Shown here piece by piece: positions 8,217 to 16,157 of a DNA stretch of 64,000 nt. The position numbers were made by a program, and so were the translations under genes. The notes beneath the pieces were generated by a model that was not told where the DNA came from, made no database searches, and saw nothing but the letters and a program-made list of their open reading frames with translations. How positions within the stretch are numbered: position 1 is the stretch's first letter; each line of letters opens with the position of its first letter. Origin of the DNA: Bradyrhizobium sp. MOS003 (lineage in GTDB: Bacteria > Pseudomonadota > Alphaproteobacteria > Rhizobiales > Xanthobacteraceae); the NCBI RefSeq assembly GCF_003020125.1, contig NZ_PYFW01000006.1, forward strand, positions 62,001-126,000, in the 5' to 3' direction.

Positions 8217-9221
8217 TCAGCCGGCGACGCGGCGCGGCCCCTTGAGGGCGGGCGATTTGGCCGCAGGCCGTGACGGCGTCTCCAGGCACTGCGTCGCGAT
8301 CTCGAGGCTGGCAACGCCTTCGTCGCCCGTGACTGCCGGCGTCTCGCCGTTGCGCACCGCCTTGAGGAACGCGATCAGTTCGGCACGCAGCGGCTCGTCA
8401 TGGCCGACCGGCAAATGCCGCATCGAATAGCTGCCGTCAGGCTTGAAGCCGAAGCATTCGGTGACCTGGCGCGTGAGCAGATCGCCCATCACGTATTTGC
8501 CGCGGGTCGCGACCGTGACGCTGCGCGCCTTGAACGGGGTCAGCCAGTTGGTGTTGATGTGCGCGAGCACGCCGTTGGCGGTGCGGAACTGCAACAGCGC
8601 GATGTCTTCGCGCTCTGCGACCGCGCTCGACAATTGCGGCTGCACCTCGACGATGTCGGATTCGGTGAACCAGCGGATCAGATCGATGTCGTGCACGGCG
8701 AGGTCGATCACGACGCCGACATTGGACATGCGCGGCGGAAACGGGCCGACACGCGTGATCGCGATAGAGAGGATGTCCTCGCCCGCGATCGCCTGCTTGA
8801 CGGCGACGACCGCCGGATTGAAGCGCTCGACATGGCCGACCATCAGCGTGACGCCGGCCTTGTGCGCGGCAGCGACGATCTCGCGGCCCTCCTCCACGGT
8901 AGATGCGATCGGCTTCTCGACGAGAACATGGATGTTCTTGGCGATGCAGGCGAGCGCGACTTCGTGATGCAGATGGGTGGGAGCCGCGATGGTGACGGCG
9001 TCGACGCCTTCGGCGAGCAGCTGGTCGAGGGTCTCGAAGCTTGCGCAATTGGCCAGTTCCGTCGCGCGTGTGCGATGCGCCGACGACGGATCGACGACGC
9101 CGACGAGGCTGACGCCGGGAAGACCCGCAAGCACGCGCGCGTGGTTGCTCCCCATCACGCCAGCGCCAATGACGCCGACGCGCAAGCCGACCTTTGCCGG
9201 TGCAGATCCGTTGGAACTCAT
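8217..9221 (-). CDS. Gfo/Idh/MocA sugar-nucleotide oxidoreductase (GnnA/WbpB-like)
   Basis: A 334-residue NAD(P)-dependent oxidoreductase. The Rossmann motif GVIGAGVMG lies at residues 17-25, VEKPIAS (the EKP signature) near 101, and a C-terminal alpha/beta domain with VHDIDLIRW near 180. The start at 9221 (MSSNGS) is preferred to an in-frame ATG at 9278 because the Rossmann strand begins about 15 residues after it. It is immediately upstream of the DegT aminotransferase; together they suit the two-step conversion of UDP-GlcNAc to the 3-amino derivative. Alternatives are the WbpB/WlbA-type UDP-GlcNAcA 3-dehydrogenase or an unrelated sugar dehydrogenase. Confidence 0.88.
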   Translation of the reverse strand: MSSNGSAPAKVGLRVGVIGAGVMGSNHARVLAGLPGVSLVGVVDPSSAHRTRATELANCASFETLDQLLAEGVDAVTIAAPTHLHHEVALACIAKNIHVLVEKPIASTVEEGREIVAAAHKAGVTLMVGHVERFNPAVVAVKQAIAGEDILSIAITRVGPFPPRMSNVGVVIDLAVHDIDLIRWFTESDIVEVQPQLSSAVAEREDIALLQFRTANGVLAHINTNWLTPFKARSVTVATRGKYVMGDLLTRQVTECFGFKPDGSYSMRHLPVGHDEPLRAELIAFLKAVRNGETPAVTGDEGVASLEIATQCLETPSRPAAKSPALKGPRRVAG

Positions 9222-9402
9222 CTGAGCAAACCCCGATTCAACCGCAAATCCCCGGCGCGCTTCTAGCACGGGCGCCACATTTGTGGCGAATGCCGCCTTG
9301 GCGGCCCGGACACGATTTGATTCAAAAAGTTACACGTTCCCCGGGCCTTAAGCCGAAAATATCGCCTGTTTGGCCCGGGTCGCGTGATTCGGAGTTTGCT
9401 GG

Positions 9403-10821
9403 TTACGACCTTTGGTAGTCGTCTTCAATCCGGATGATGTCGTCTTCCCCGAGATAGCTTCCAGTCTGGACCTCGATCAGTTCCAGCATGATTTTACCGG
9501 GGTTCTCCATACGATGGACGGCGCCCATCGGGATGTAGATCGACTCGTTCTCGTGCACCATTTTCACGGTCTCATCGACCGTAACCTGCGCCGTGCCGCG
9601 GACAACGATCCAGTGCTCGGCGCGATGATGGTGCTTCTGCAGCGACAGCCGCCCGCCCGGCTTCACCACGATGCGCTTGACCTGATGACGCTCGCCATTG
9701 TCGACCGACTGGTAGCTGCCCCAGGGGCGGTGCACCTTCAGATGTTCCTCGGTGACCTTCGGCGCGACCGTCTTCAGCTTGGTGACCAGACGCTTCAGGC
9801 CGTTGGCATCCTTCTGGCGCGAGACCAGCACCGCGTCCGCGGTTGCAACCACGATGAGATCGTCGACGCCTTCGAGCGCGACCAGCGCGGAATCGGTGGT
9901 GACGTTGCAATTGCGGGAATCCTCGAACACCGCGCTGCCGTGCGACGCGTTGCCTTGCGCGTCCTTGTCGGAGAGCTCCCACACCGCGTGCCAGGAGCCG
10001 ACATCGGACCAGCCGCACGACACCGGCACGACCGCTGCGCGCGAGGTCTTCTCCATCACCGCATAATCGATCGAGATCGCCTTGGCCGCGCCGAATGCCT
10101 CCGGCTCCAGCGTGACGAAGCCGAGATCGCGGCCGGCATTGTTGACCGCGCTGGTGACAGCCTCGACGCTCGCGGCATCGACCTTGCGATATTCGTCGAG
10201 CAGCACGCTCGCCGGGAACATGAAATTGCCGCTGTTCCAGAGATAGCCCGAATTGACGTAATCGGAGGCCTTCACCGCGTCCGGCTTCTCGACGAAGCGC
10301 GCGACCGCATGCACCTCGCCGGAGATCACCTCGCCCGGGTTGATGTAGCCGTATTCGGTCGCCGGCCGCTCGGGCTTGACGCCGAAGGTGACGATGCGCC
10401 CGGTGCTCGCGGCATTGAGGCCCTGGCGGCAGGCGGCGACGAACGCGGGATTGTCCTGCACGACGTGATCGGCGGCGAGCGCGAGCACGATGGCGTCACT
10501 GGCGCGGTTCTGCGCGAACACCGCGCCGGCCGCGATGGCCGGTCCGGAATCGCGCCGCATCGGCTCGAGGATCACGTCGGCCTCGATGCCGATCTCCGCG
10601 AGTTGCTCCAGCACCATGAAGCGATAGGACGCGTTGGTGATGACGATGGGCCGGTCGAACAGGGAGGGATCGGAGACGCGTAGCAGCGTGTCCTGGAAGG
10701 TCGAGCGCGTGCCGAACAGCGGCAGGAACTGTTTTGGCCGCACCTCGCGCGAAGCCGGCCACAGCCGCGTGCCGGCGCCGCCGCACATGATCAGGGGGAT
10801 AATGCGTTTGTCCATCGTCAT
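9403..10821 (-). CDS. manC: Mannose-1-phosphate guanylyltransferase / mannose-6-phosphate isomerase
   Basis: A 472-residue bifunctional enzyme supplying GDP-mannose. The N-terminal nucleotidyltransferase has MCGGAGTRLWPASRE and RPKQFLPL (about residues 12-34) with the later FVEKPD motif. The C-terminal cupin isomerase domain has RPWGSYQSVD, SLQKHHHRAEHW (metal-binding histidines) and PMGAVHRMENPG. The start at 10821 gives MTMDKRIIP, one base after the stop of the upstream epimerase gene; an ATG two codons in (10815) is equally possible. GDP-mannose feeds the mannose-rich core and, through GMD-type enzymes elsewhere, GDP-fucose or rhamnose. Confidence 0.94.
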   Translation of the reverse strand: MTMDKRIIPLIMCGGAGTRLWPASREVRPKQFLPLFGTRSTFQDTLLRVSDPSLFDRPIVITNASYRFMVLEQLAEIGIEADVILEPMRRDSGPAIAAGAVFAQNRASDAIVLALAADHVVQDNPAFVAACRQGLNAASTGRIVTFGVKPERPATEYGYINPGEVISGEVHAVARFVEKPDAVKASDYVNSGYLWNSGNFMFPASVLLDEYRKVDAASVEAVTSAVNNAGRDLGFVTLEPEAFGAAKAISIDYAVMEKTSRAAVVPVSCGWSDVGSWHAVWELSDKDAQGNASHGSAVFEDSRNCNVTTDSALVALEGVDDLIVVATADAVLVSRQKDANGLKRLVTKLKTVAPKVTEEHLKVHRPWGSYQSVDNGERHQVKRIVVKPGGRLSLQKHHHRAEHWIVVRGTAQVTVDETVKMVHENESIYIPMGAVHRMENPGKIMLELIEVQTGSYLGEDDIIRIEDDYQRS

Positions 10822-10822
10822 C

Positions 10823-11812
10823 TCAAACCTTGAAGTAGTCCCGATACCAGGTGACAAAATTGTGGACCCCATGCTCGATCGGCGTTGACGGTGCAAAGCC
10901 GGTGTCGCGCATCAGGTCCTCGACATCCGCGAACGTTTCCAGCACATCTCCCGGCTGCATCGGCAGCAATTCTTTGATCGCCGTCCGGCCCAGCTCCCGC
11001 TCCAGAAGACCGACGACGTGCATCAGTTCCTCTGGACGGTGATTGCCGACATTGTAGAGCTTAAACGGCGCATTTGCGGCAGCCGGATCGTCCGCAGGCA
11101 CAAGATTGATCAGCTTGGATACTACACGCTTGACATCATCGACATAGGTGAAGTCGCGACGCATTCGGCCATGGTTAAACAGCCGGATCGACTTGCCCGC
11201 CATGATGGCGTTTACGAACAGAAACATGGCCATGTCGGGCCGTCCCCATGGCCCGTAGATGGTAAAGAAGCGCAGGCCCGTGACCGGCAGGCGATAGAGA
11301 TGACTGTAGGACTGCGCCATCACCTCGTTCGCCTTCTTGGTCGCGGCGTAGAAGCTCACGGGATGATCGGTGCGGTCCGCAACCGCAAATGGCATTTTTG
11401 TGTTGGCGCCGTAAACGGAGGATGACGAGGCGTAGACGAGATGACGACAGCCGTTGTTGCGGCAGCCCTCGAGCACGTTGAGAAAGCCCACCAGATTGGA
11501 ATCGACATAGGCGTGCGGCTGCTCGATCGAGTAGCGCACGCCGGCCTGTGCCGCCAGATGCACGACCTCCGTAAAACGATGCCGCGCAAACAGCGCCGCC
11601 ATCGTCTCGCGGTCGGCAAGATCGGCCTCGACGAAGGAGAAACGGGGCGAGCCCTGCAGCAGCGCCAGACGCGCCCGCTTCAGTGCCGGATCGTAATAGG
11701 CGTTGAGATTGTCGAGCCCGACGACGGACCGGCCCTCGCCCAGGAGCTGCCGGGCGACGTGGAAGCCGATGAAGCCGGCGGCCCCGGTTACCAAAATTGC
11801 CTGATCCGTCAT
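10823..11812 (-). CDS. NAD-dependent epimerase, UDP-glucuronate 4-epimerase-like (LpsL-type)
   Basis: A 329-residue extended SDR enzyme with VTGAAGFIGFHVA at the N-terminus, LDNLNAYYDPALKRARL, and the catalytic YAATKKANE. The DNLNxYYD segment and GLRFFTIYGPWGRPDMA are hallmarks of the UDP-glucuronate 4-epimerases (LpsL, GAE), which make UDP-galacturonate, a donor for rhizobial core and lipid A. It ends one base before manC starts, so the two are almost certainly co-transcribed. UDP-glucose-type 4-epimerase activity is the alternative. Confidence 0.88.
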   Translation of the reverse strand: MTDQAILVTGAAGFIGFHVARQLLGEGRSVVGLDNLNAYYDPALKRARLALLQGSPRFSFVEADLADRETMAALFARHRFTEVVHLAAQAGVRYSIEQPHAYVDSNLVGFLNVLEGCRNNGCRHLVYASSSSVYGANTKMPFAVADRTDHPVSFYAATKKANEVMAQSYSHLYRLPVTGLRFFTIYGPWGRPDMAMFLFVNAIMAGKSIRLFNHGRMRRDFTYVDDVKRVVSKLINLVPADDPAAANAPFKLYNVGNHRPEELMHVVGLLERELGRTAIKELLPMQPGDVLETFADVEDLMRDTGFAPSTPIEHGVHNFVTWYRDYFKV

Positions 11813-12039
11813 CCTGTTCCCTGGAGATCCCTCGCCCGATCCTGTTTAGCCGTCCGTTCGAGGGGGGCACAATAGGTCGCCATGGCTCAAGCGCCCCATA
11901 ACGTCCCTCCGCGAGGGCTCACGAGCGCCTCTCACGACGGCTATTGCAAGATCGGCGCCAAAACCATACCAAAGCGGCCGAATTCGGCGCTCGCGTCGGG
12001 TTGCCTCAAATCTTCGCAAACCCAGTTCATGCGGGCGAG

Positions 12040-12999
12040 ATGCGCCGAATCCTGCTGTCGACGGCCAAAATCCTGATTTCCGTGGCGCTGCTCTATCTGG
12101 CGCTGCGCAAGGTCGATCTGTCCGAATTGTTTTCGCGCTTCACCGTGACCAGCCTGTTCTGGATCGGTGCCGCGATCGCGATCACTTTCCTGCAGATATT
12201 CGTCGGCGTACTACGCTGGCGCGAGATCAGCGCCGTCTGCGGCGCGCCGCTCGAACTCGGCCGCGCCATGCGCTACAACGTGATCGGCTCTTTCTTCAAC
12301 CAGACCCTGCCGTCGGCGATCGGCGGCGACGCGGTCCGGCTGTGGCTGGTCGCGCGCGCCGGCGCCGGCTGGCGAGCGGCGACCTACTCGATCTTCGTCG
12401 ACCGCGCGATCGGCTTGATCGCGCTCGCGATTGTCATCGTCGCGAGCCTGCCCTGGAGCTACACTCTCATCACCGATCCGCACGGTCGCTCGGCACTGCT
12501 GCTCATCGATCTCCTGGCGCTCGCCGGCGGCCTTGGCTTCCTGGTTTTCGGCGCTTTGAAATGGCGCTGGCTGAAGACGTGGTGGGCCACCCATCACATT
12601 CACGCCTGTGCCGTGATCGCGAACCGCGTGATCTTCAGCCGCAGCCGGGGACCGATCATCGCGATCCTGTCGGTGCTCGTTCACGTGCTCGCCGTCGTCA
12701 TCGCCTGGTGCGTCGTGCAGTCGATCGCGGCCCCGGTTCGCTTCAGCGACGTCTTCCTGCTGGTGCCGCCCGTGATGCTGATCACGATGATGCCGATCTC
12801 GATCGCCGGCTGGGGCGTGCGTGAAGCCACGATGGGCCTGGCGTTCGGCTTCGCCGGACTTGCCGCCAACGAAGGCGTCAACGTCTCGCTGCTGTTCGGC
12901 GCCGTGTCCTTCATCGTCGGCGCATTCGGCGGCCTGGTCTGGATCCTCAGCGCGGAGAAAGCCGCGCAGGGGTCGGCGCCGATCGGAGTGCCGGAGTGA
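12040..12999 (+). CDS. Flippase-like integral membrane protein (LPG synthase TM / UPF0104, YbhN-like)
   Basis: A 319-residue protein with about eight membrane segments. FFNQTLPSAIGGDAVRLWL is the recognised signature of the lysylphosphatidylglycerol-synthase transmembrane family (flippase-like domain), and the late GWGVREATM is also typical. The family lacks the aminoacyl transfer domain here, so it is not MprF; members next to glycosyltransferases are thought to act in membrane glycolipid assembly, which is inference. The start ATG at 12040 begins the first hydrophobic helix; the frame extends upstream to 11944. Its TGA overlaps the GTG start of the next gene (GTGA), indicating translational coupling. 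Confidence 0.85.
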   Translation: MRRILLSTAKILISVALLYLALRKVDLSELFSRFTVTSLFWIGAAIAITFLQIFVGVLRWREISAVCGAPLELGRAMRYNVIGSFFNQTLPSAIGGDAVRLWLVARAGAGWRAATYSIFVDRAIGLIALAIVIVASLPWSYTLITDPHGRSALLLIDLLALAGGLGFLVFGALKWRWLKTWWATHHIHACAVIANRVIFSRSRGPIIAILSVLVHVLAVVIAWCVVQSIAAPVRFSDVFLLVPPVMLITMMPISIAGWGVREATMGLAFGFAGLAANEGVNVSLLFGAVSFIVGAFGGLVWILSAEKAAQGSAPIGVPE

Positions 13000-14003
13000 C
13001 CGTGCCGACGATCGTGGCCTCGCTGCTAGCCGTTACGATCGCCGCACTGATCTCGGCGCTCATCACCTGGATCAGCCGTCCCCTGCTGCAGCGCTACGCA
13101 CTGGCACGCCCGAATGCGCGTTCCTCGCATCGTATCCCCACCCCGCAAGGCGCGGGCATCGCGGTGATCTCGGCGACGCTCGTCGTTGCCTTGGCGTTGG
13201 CGGCCTGGATTAACGTCGCCATTCCGCCGGCGCTGGTCATTGCCACCATCGTCATTGCGCTGGTCGGGTTCGCCGACGACATCGTCTCGCTGCCGGTGCT
13301 GGTGCGGCTAGTGCTGCAGGCCGCCTGCGTCAGCGCTGTCGTCCTCACCGCGCCTGACGATGCGCGCATCGTGCCGGCGGTGCCGCTGGCACTGGAGCGC
13401 GGCCTCATCGTGCTCGCCGGTGTCTGGTTCGTGAACCTCGTCAATTTCATGGACGGGCTCGACCTGATGACGGTGGCGGAAGTGGTGCCGGTCACAGCCG
13501 CGCTGTTGCTACTCGGGCTCTTCGGCGAATTGTCGCGGCCGGCGGCGTTGATCGCAATGGCCCTGTGCGGGGCCATGCTCGGCTTTGTGCCGTTCAACAA
13601 GCCGGTCGCAAGAGTGTTCCTGGGCGATGTCGGCAGCCTGCCGATCGGCCTTTTGCTCGGCTGGTGCCTGCTGGAGCTCGCCTGGCTCGGACAGCCCGCC
13701 GCGGCGCTGCTGCTGCCGTCTTATTATCTTGCGGATTCCACCATCACGCTGTTTCGGCGCATCGCGCGGCGCGAACCATTCTGGTCGGCGCACCGCACGC
13801 ACTTCTATCAGCGCGCCACCGACAACGGCTTCACGGTCAAGCAGGTGATCGCCGAGGTGTTCGCGCTCAATCTCGTACTGGCCTTGCTTGCCGTCGTCAG
13901 CGTTCGCGCCGGCTCGATGCCGGTCACGATCGTTTCCCTGTTCGCAGGCGCGGTCGCAGTCGCCTTCGTGCTGCTCCGGTTCTCGCGACCTCAGGCGTTC
14001 TGA
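12996..14003 (+). CDS. Undecaprenyl-phosphate sugar-1-phosphate transferase (WecA/WbpL-like, GT4 MraY family)
   Basis: A 335-residue multispanning protein of the polyprenol-phosphate phospho-GlcNAc/QuiNAc transferase family. It starts with GTG in a 4-base overlap with the previous gene. Visible motifs are FADDIVSLPV (DD pair), NFMDGLDLM (DGxD-like), FLGDVGSLPIG, and HRTHFYQRA, the cytoplasmic loop that distinguishes WbpL/WbcO-type enzymes. These add a HexNAc-1-phosphate to undecaprenyl phosphate and so start O-antigen synthesis. The convergent neighbours encode a WbpV-like reductase and a WbpM-like dehydratase, which together would make UDP-QuiNAc or UDP-FucNAc as donor. It overlaps the convergent reductase gene tail to tail by 13 bases. 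Confidence 0.9.
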   Translation: MTVPTIVASLLAVTIAALISALITWISRPLLQRYALARPNARSSHRIPTPQGAGIAVISATLVVALALAAWINVAIPPALVIATIVIALVGFADDIVSLPVLVRLVLQAACVSAVVLTAPDDARIVPAVPLALERGLIVLAGVWFVNLVNFMDGLDLMTVAEVVPVTAALLLLGLFGELSRPAALIAMALCGAMLGFVPFNKPVARVFLGDVGSLPIGLLLGWCLLELAWLGQPAAALLLPSYYLADSTITLFRRIARREPFWSAHRTHFYQRATDNGFTVKQVIAEVFALNLVLALLAVVSVRAGSMPVTIVSLFAGAVAVAFVLLRFSRPQAF

Positions 14004-14938
14004 GCCGCCAGCGCCAGCCGCAGTCCCTCGTCGAGGGAGACCTCCGGCTGCCAACCGGTTGCGAGCGCTTTCGAGATGTTGAGCTCGAGCGAGCCGATCA
14101 GGCTGTCATGCGTATCCTGCCGGCCCATCACGCTGAGCAGCGTGCTGAGCACGCCCGACGGCACGCCGAACAGCCGCAGCCCCTTGCCGGACGCTTCGGC
14201 CAGCCGCGTGATGAATTCGGGCGTCGAGACCTGCTCCCTGTCGGCGACGAGGAAGATCTCGAAATTGCTGGCGGGATCGGGATGGCCGAGCCGGTGCAGA
14301 ATGAACGACGACAGGTTCTGCACCGCAAGGAAGGCGCGCTGGTTGCGGATCGCGGCAAAGGGCAGCGGCAGCCCGAGATGGACCGCGCGCGTCAGCAGCG
14401 CGAAATTGCCCTTGGCGCCCGCGCCATAGACCAGCGGCGGCCGGATCACCGAGATATTCATGTCGTTGTCGCGCGCCAGCGTCCTCAAACCCGCCTCGGC
14501 GGCAGCCTTGGACATGCCGTAGAGGCCGCGCGGCGTTAGGATGTCGTCCTCGCCGAACGGCGCGCGGCCCTCATTGCTGCGGCCGTGCACGAGAACGGTG
14601 CTGACGAAGATGAACTGGCGCACGCCGGCCGTCGCCGCGCAACGCGCCAGATGCAGCGTGCCAGCGATATTGACGTTGCGGTAGAGCTGGACCGCGTGCT
14701 CCTCGTGCTTGTGATGCACGCGCGCGGCGAGATGGACGACGGCGTCGACGCCTTCCAGCGCGGCCTGCCAATCGGTCTCGGGACCGATCGACTCGATCAC
14801 GACCTCGTCGTCGACACCTTGCGGGCTGCGGACCGCGCGGCGGACCAACCATCCCGCTCCCGCCAGCGCAGGGGCGACGTGACGGCCGACGAAACCGCTT
14901 GCCCCCGTCACCAGCACGACCGGCTTGTTCTCGCTCAT
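13991..14938 (-). CDS. NAD-dependent epimerase/4-ketoreductase (WbpV/WreQ-like)
   Basis: A 315-residue extended SDR with LVTGASGFVGRHVA at the N-terminus and the catalytic region FVSTVLVHG followed by YGMSKAAAE. Overall features (VVHLAARVHH, VIRPPLVYGAGAKGNF, the NISKALATGWQP C-terminus) match the WbpV/WreQ subgroup, which reduces UDP-4-keto-6-deoxy-GlcNAc to UDP-QuiNAc or the FucNAc epimer. Its ATG overlaps the TGA of the upstream glycosyltransferase (ATGA at 14935-14938). It is the last gene of the six-gene minus-strand LPS operon. Confidence 0.88.
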   Translation of the reverse strand: MSENKPVVLVTGASGFVGRHVAPALAGAGWLVRRAVRSPQGVDDEVVIESIGPETDWQAALEGVDAVVHLAARVHHKHEEHAVQLYRNVNIAGTLHLARCAATAGVRQFIFVSTVLVHGRSNEGRAPFGEDDILTPRGLYGMSKAAAEAGLRTLARDNDMNISVIRPPLVYGAGAKGNFALLTRAVHLGLPLPFAAIRNQRAFLAVQNLSSFILHRLGHPDPASNFEIFLVADREQVSTPEFITRLAEASGKGLRLFGVPSGVLSTLLSVMGRQDTHDSLIGSLELNISKALATGWQPEVSLDEGLRLALAAQNA

Positions 14939-16155
14939 CGTTGCTCCGGAAGGTGCGGGGTGCGCAGCAGTTCGTGGATCACGCCGGCATAGGCGTTCAT
15001 CGCCGTCGCCCGATCGAAGCGCGCCGCCGTCTTCACCGCACGCGCCGCAATCGCATCGTCGTCGGAACCGGACGCGGTGCGGATCGCCGCGGCGAGCTGG
15101 TCCGGGCGGCCGGGCGTCACGACCCAGCCAAGCCCGTTCTCCACCACCGTCAGGGCCGCCTCGGCCTCCGGCTCGGAGACCAGAAGCACGGGCCGGCCGA
15201 CCGCCAGAAGATTGTAGAACCGACTCGGCACCGACACCCCCGCTACGTCCTTCCGATACGGAATGATCCAGAGATTGGCCGCCGACAGGAACGCCTCGAG
15301 CTCGGTATCCGCGACGCGCGCCACAAAGGAGACATTGGAGAGGTTTGCTTCGGCCTGCAACTGCTTCAGCCGCTCGAAGCCGATGCCCCAGCCGGACAGC
15401 AGGAAGTGAATGTCGGCCTCGTCCTTCAGAAGCCGCGCCGCCTCGAACACGATCTCCGGATCGTGGGTGAAACCGAGATTGCCCGACAGGCCGACGATGA
15501 AGCGCGCGGAAAGCGCCTTGCGGAACGGGTTGTCCGAATTGACCGGCCGCGGCGCGGGCACGAGCGTCGCCCAGTTCGGGATGAAGCGGATCTTGTTCCG
15601 CGTCATTCCGGCATAGCTCAGCAGCGGCCGCTCCGCATCGCGGCCGATGGTGATGACGGCATTGAGCACGCGGAACATCAGGCCGTTGGCGGCGCGCATC
15701 GTCCGCGTCACGAGCGAGCCCGGCTTCAGCAGGCCCGCCATCACCAGCACGTCGGGAAAGAGATCGTGCATGATCAGCGCCGAGCGTGCGCCCTTGAATC
15801 TGGCTGCCGCCGCCACCGCGTAAGGCAGCATGAACGGGGCGGTGACCGTGAGCACGACGTCTCCTGCCTTGAGCTCCCGCATCAACGCGACGAACGTGCG
15901 CGCCGCGAACAGCAGTTCCGACAGCCCGCGCCGCACCAGCGCCGCCTTGCCCGCCATGCGGTTCTTGATTGCGACCACGCGCGGCTTGCCCGGGCCGGCC
16001 TCTGAGGCCGGCAATGCGCCCGGCCAGCCCGAGAGCACGACGACCTCGTGCTCGACGGCGAGACGGCAGGTGATCTCGGCCATGATCGCCGCCGTCGTGC
16101 TCGTATCCGGCGGATAATGCTGGCTCGCGACGACGATCTTGCCTCGAGGCTGCAT
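14935..16155 (-). CDS. Glycosyltransferase, WbuB-like GT4 family
   Basis: A 406-residue GT-B glycosyltransferase. It opens KIVVASQHYPPDTSTTAA, the WbuB-type N-terminus, has MHDLFPDVL, and in the C-terminal domain GLSGNLGFTHDPEIVFEA, PYRKDVAGVSVPSRFYNLLA and PVLLVSEPEAEAA (nucleotide-sugar binding). WbuB of E. coli O26 is an L-FucNAc transferase; the sugar used here is not known. It lies three bases after the WbpM-like gene and overlaps the reductase gene by four bases. MQPRG at 16155 is the start because the conserved N-terminus begins there; the longer open frame to 16260 overlaps the dehydratase. Confidence 0.88.
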   Translation of the reverse strand: MQPRGKIVVASQHYPPDTSTTAAIMAEITCRLAVEHEVVVLSGWPGALPASEAGPGKPRVVAIKNRMAGKAALVRRGLSELLFAARTFVALMRELKAGDVVLTVTAPFMLPYAVAAAARFKGARSALIMHDLFPDVLVMAGLLKPGSLVTRTMRAANGLMFRVLNAVITIGRDAERPLLSYAGMTRNKIRFIPNWATLVPAPRPVNSDNPFRKALSARFIVGLSGNLGFTHDPEIVFEAARLLKDEADIHFLLSGWGIGFERLKQLQAEANLSNVSFVARVADTELEAFLSAANLWIIPYRKDVAGVSVPSRFYNLLAVGRPVLLVSEPEAEAALTVVENGLGWVVTPGRPDQLAAAIRTASGSDDDAIAARAVKTAARFDRATAMNAYAGVIHELLRTPHLPEQR

Positions 16156-16157
16156 GG

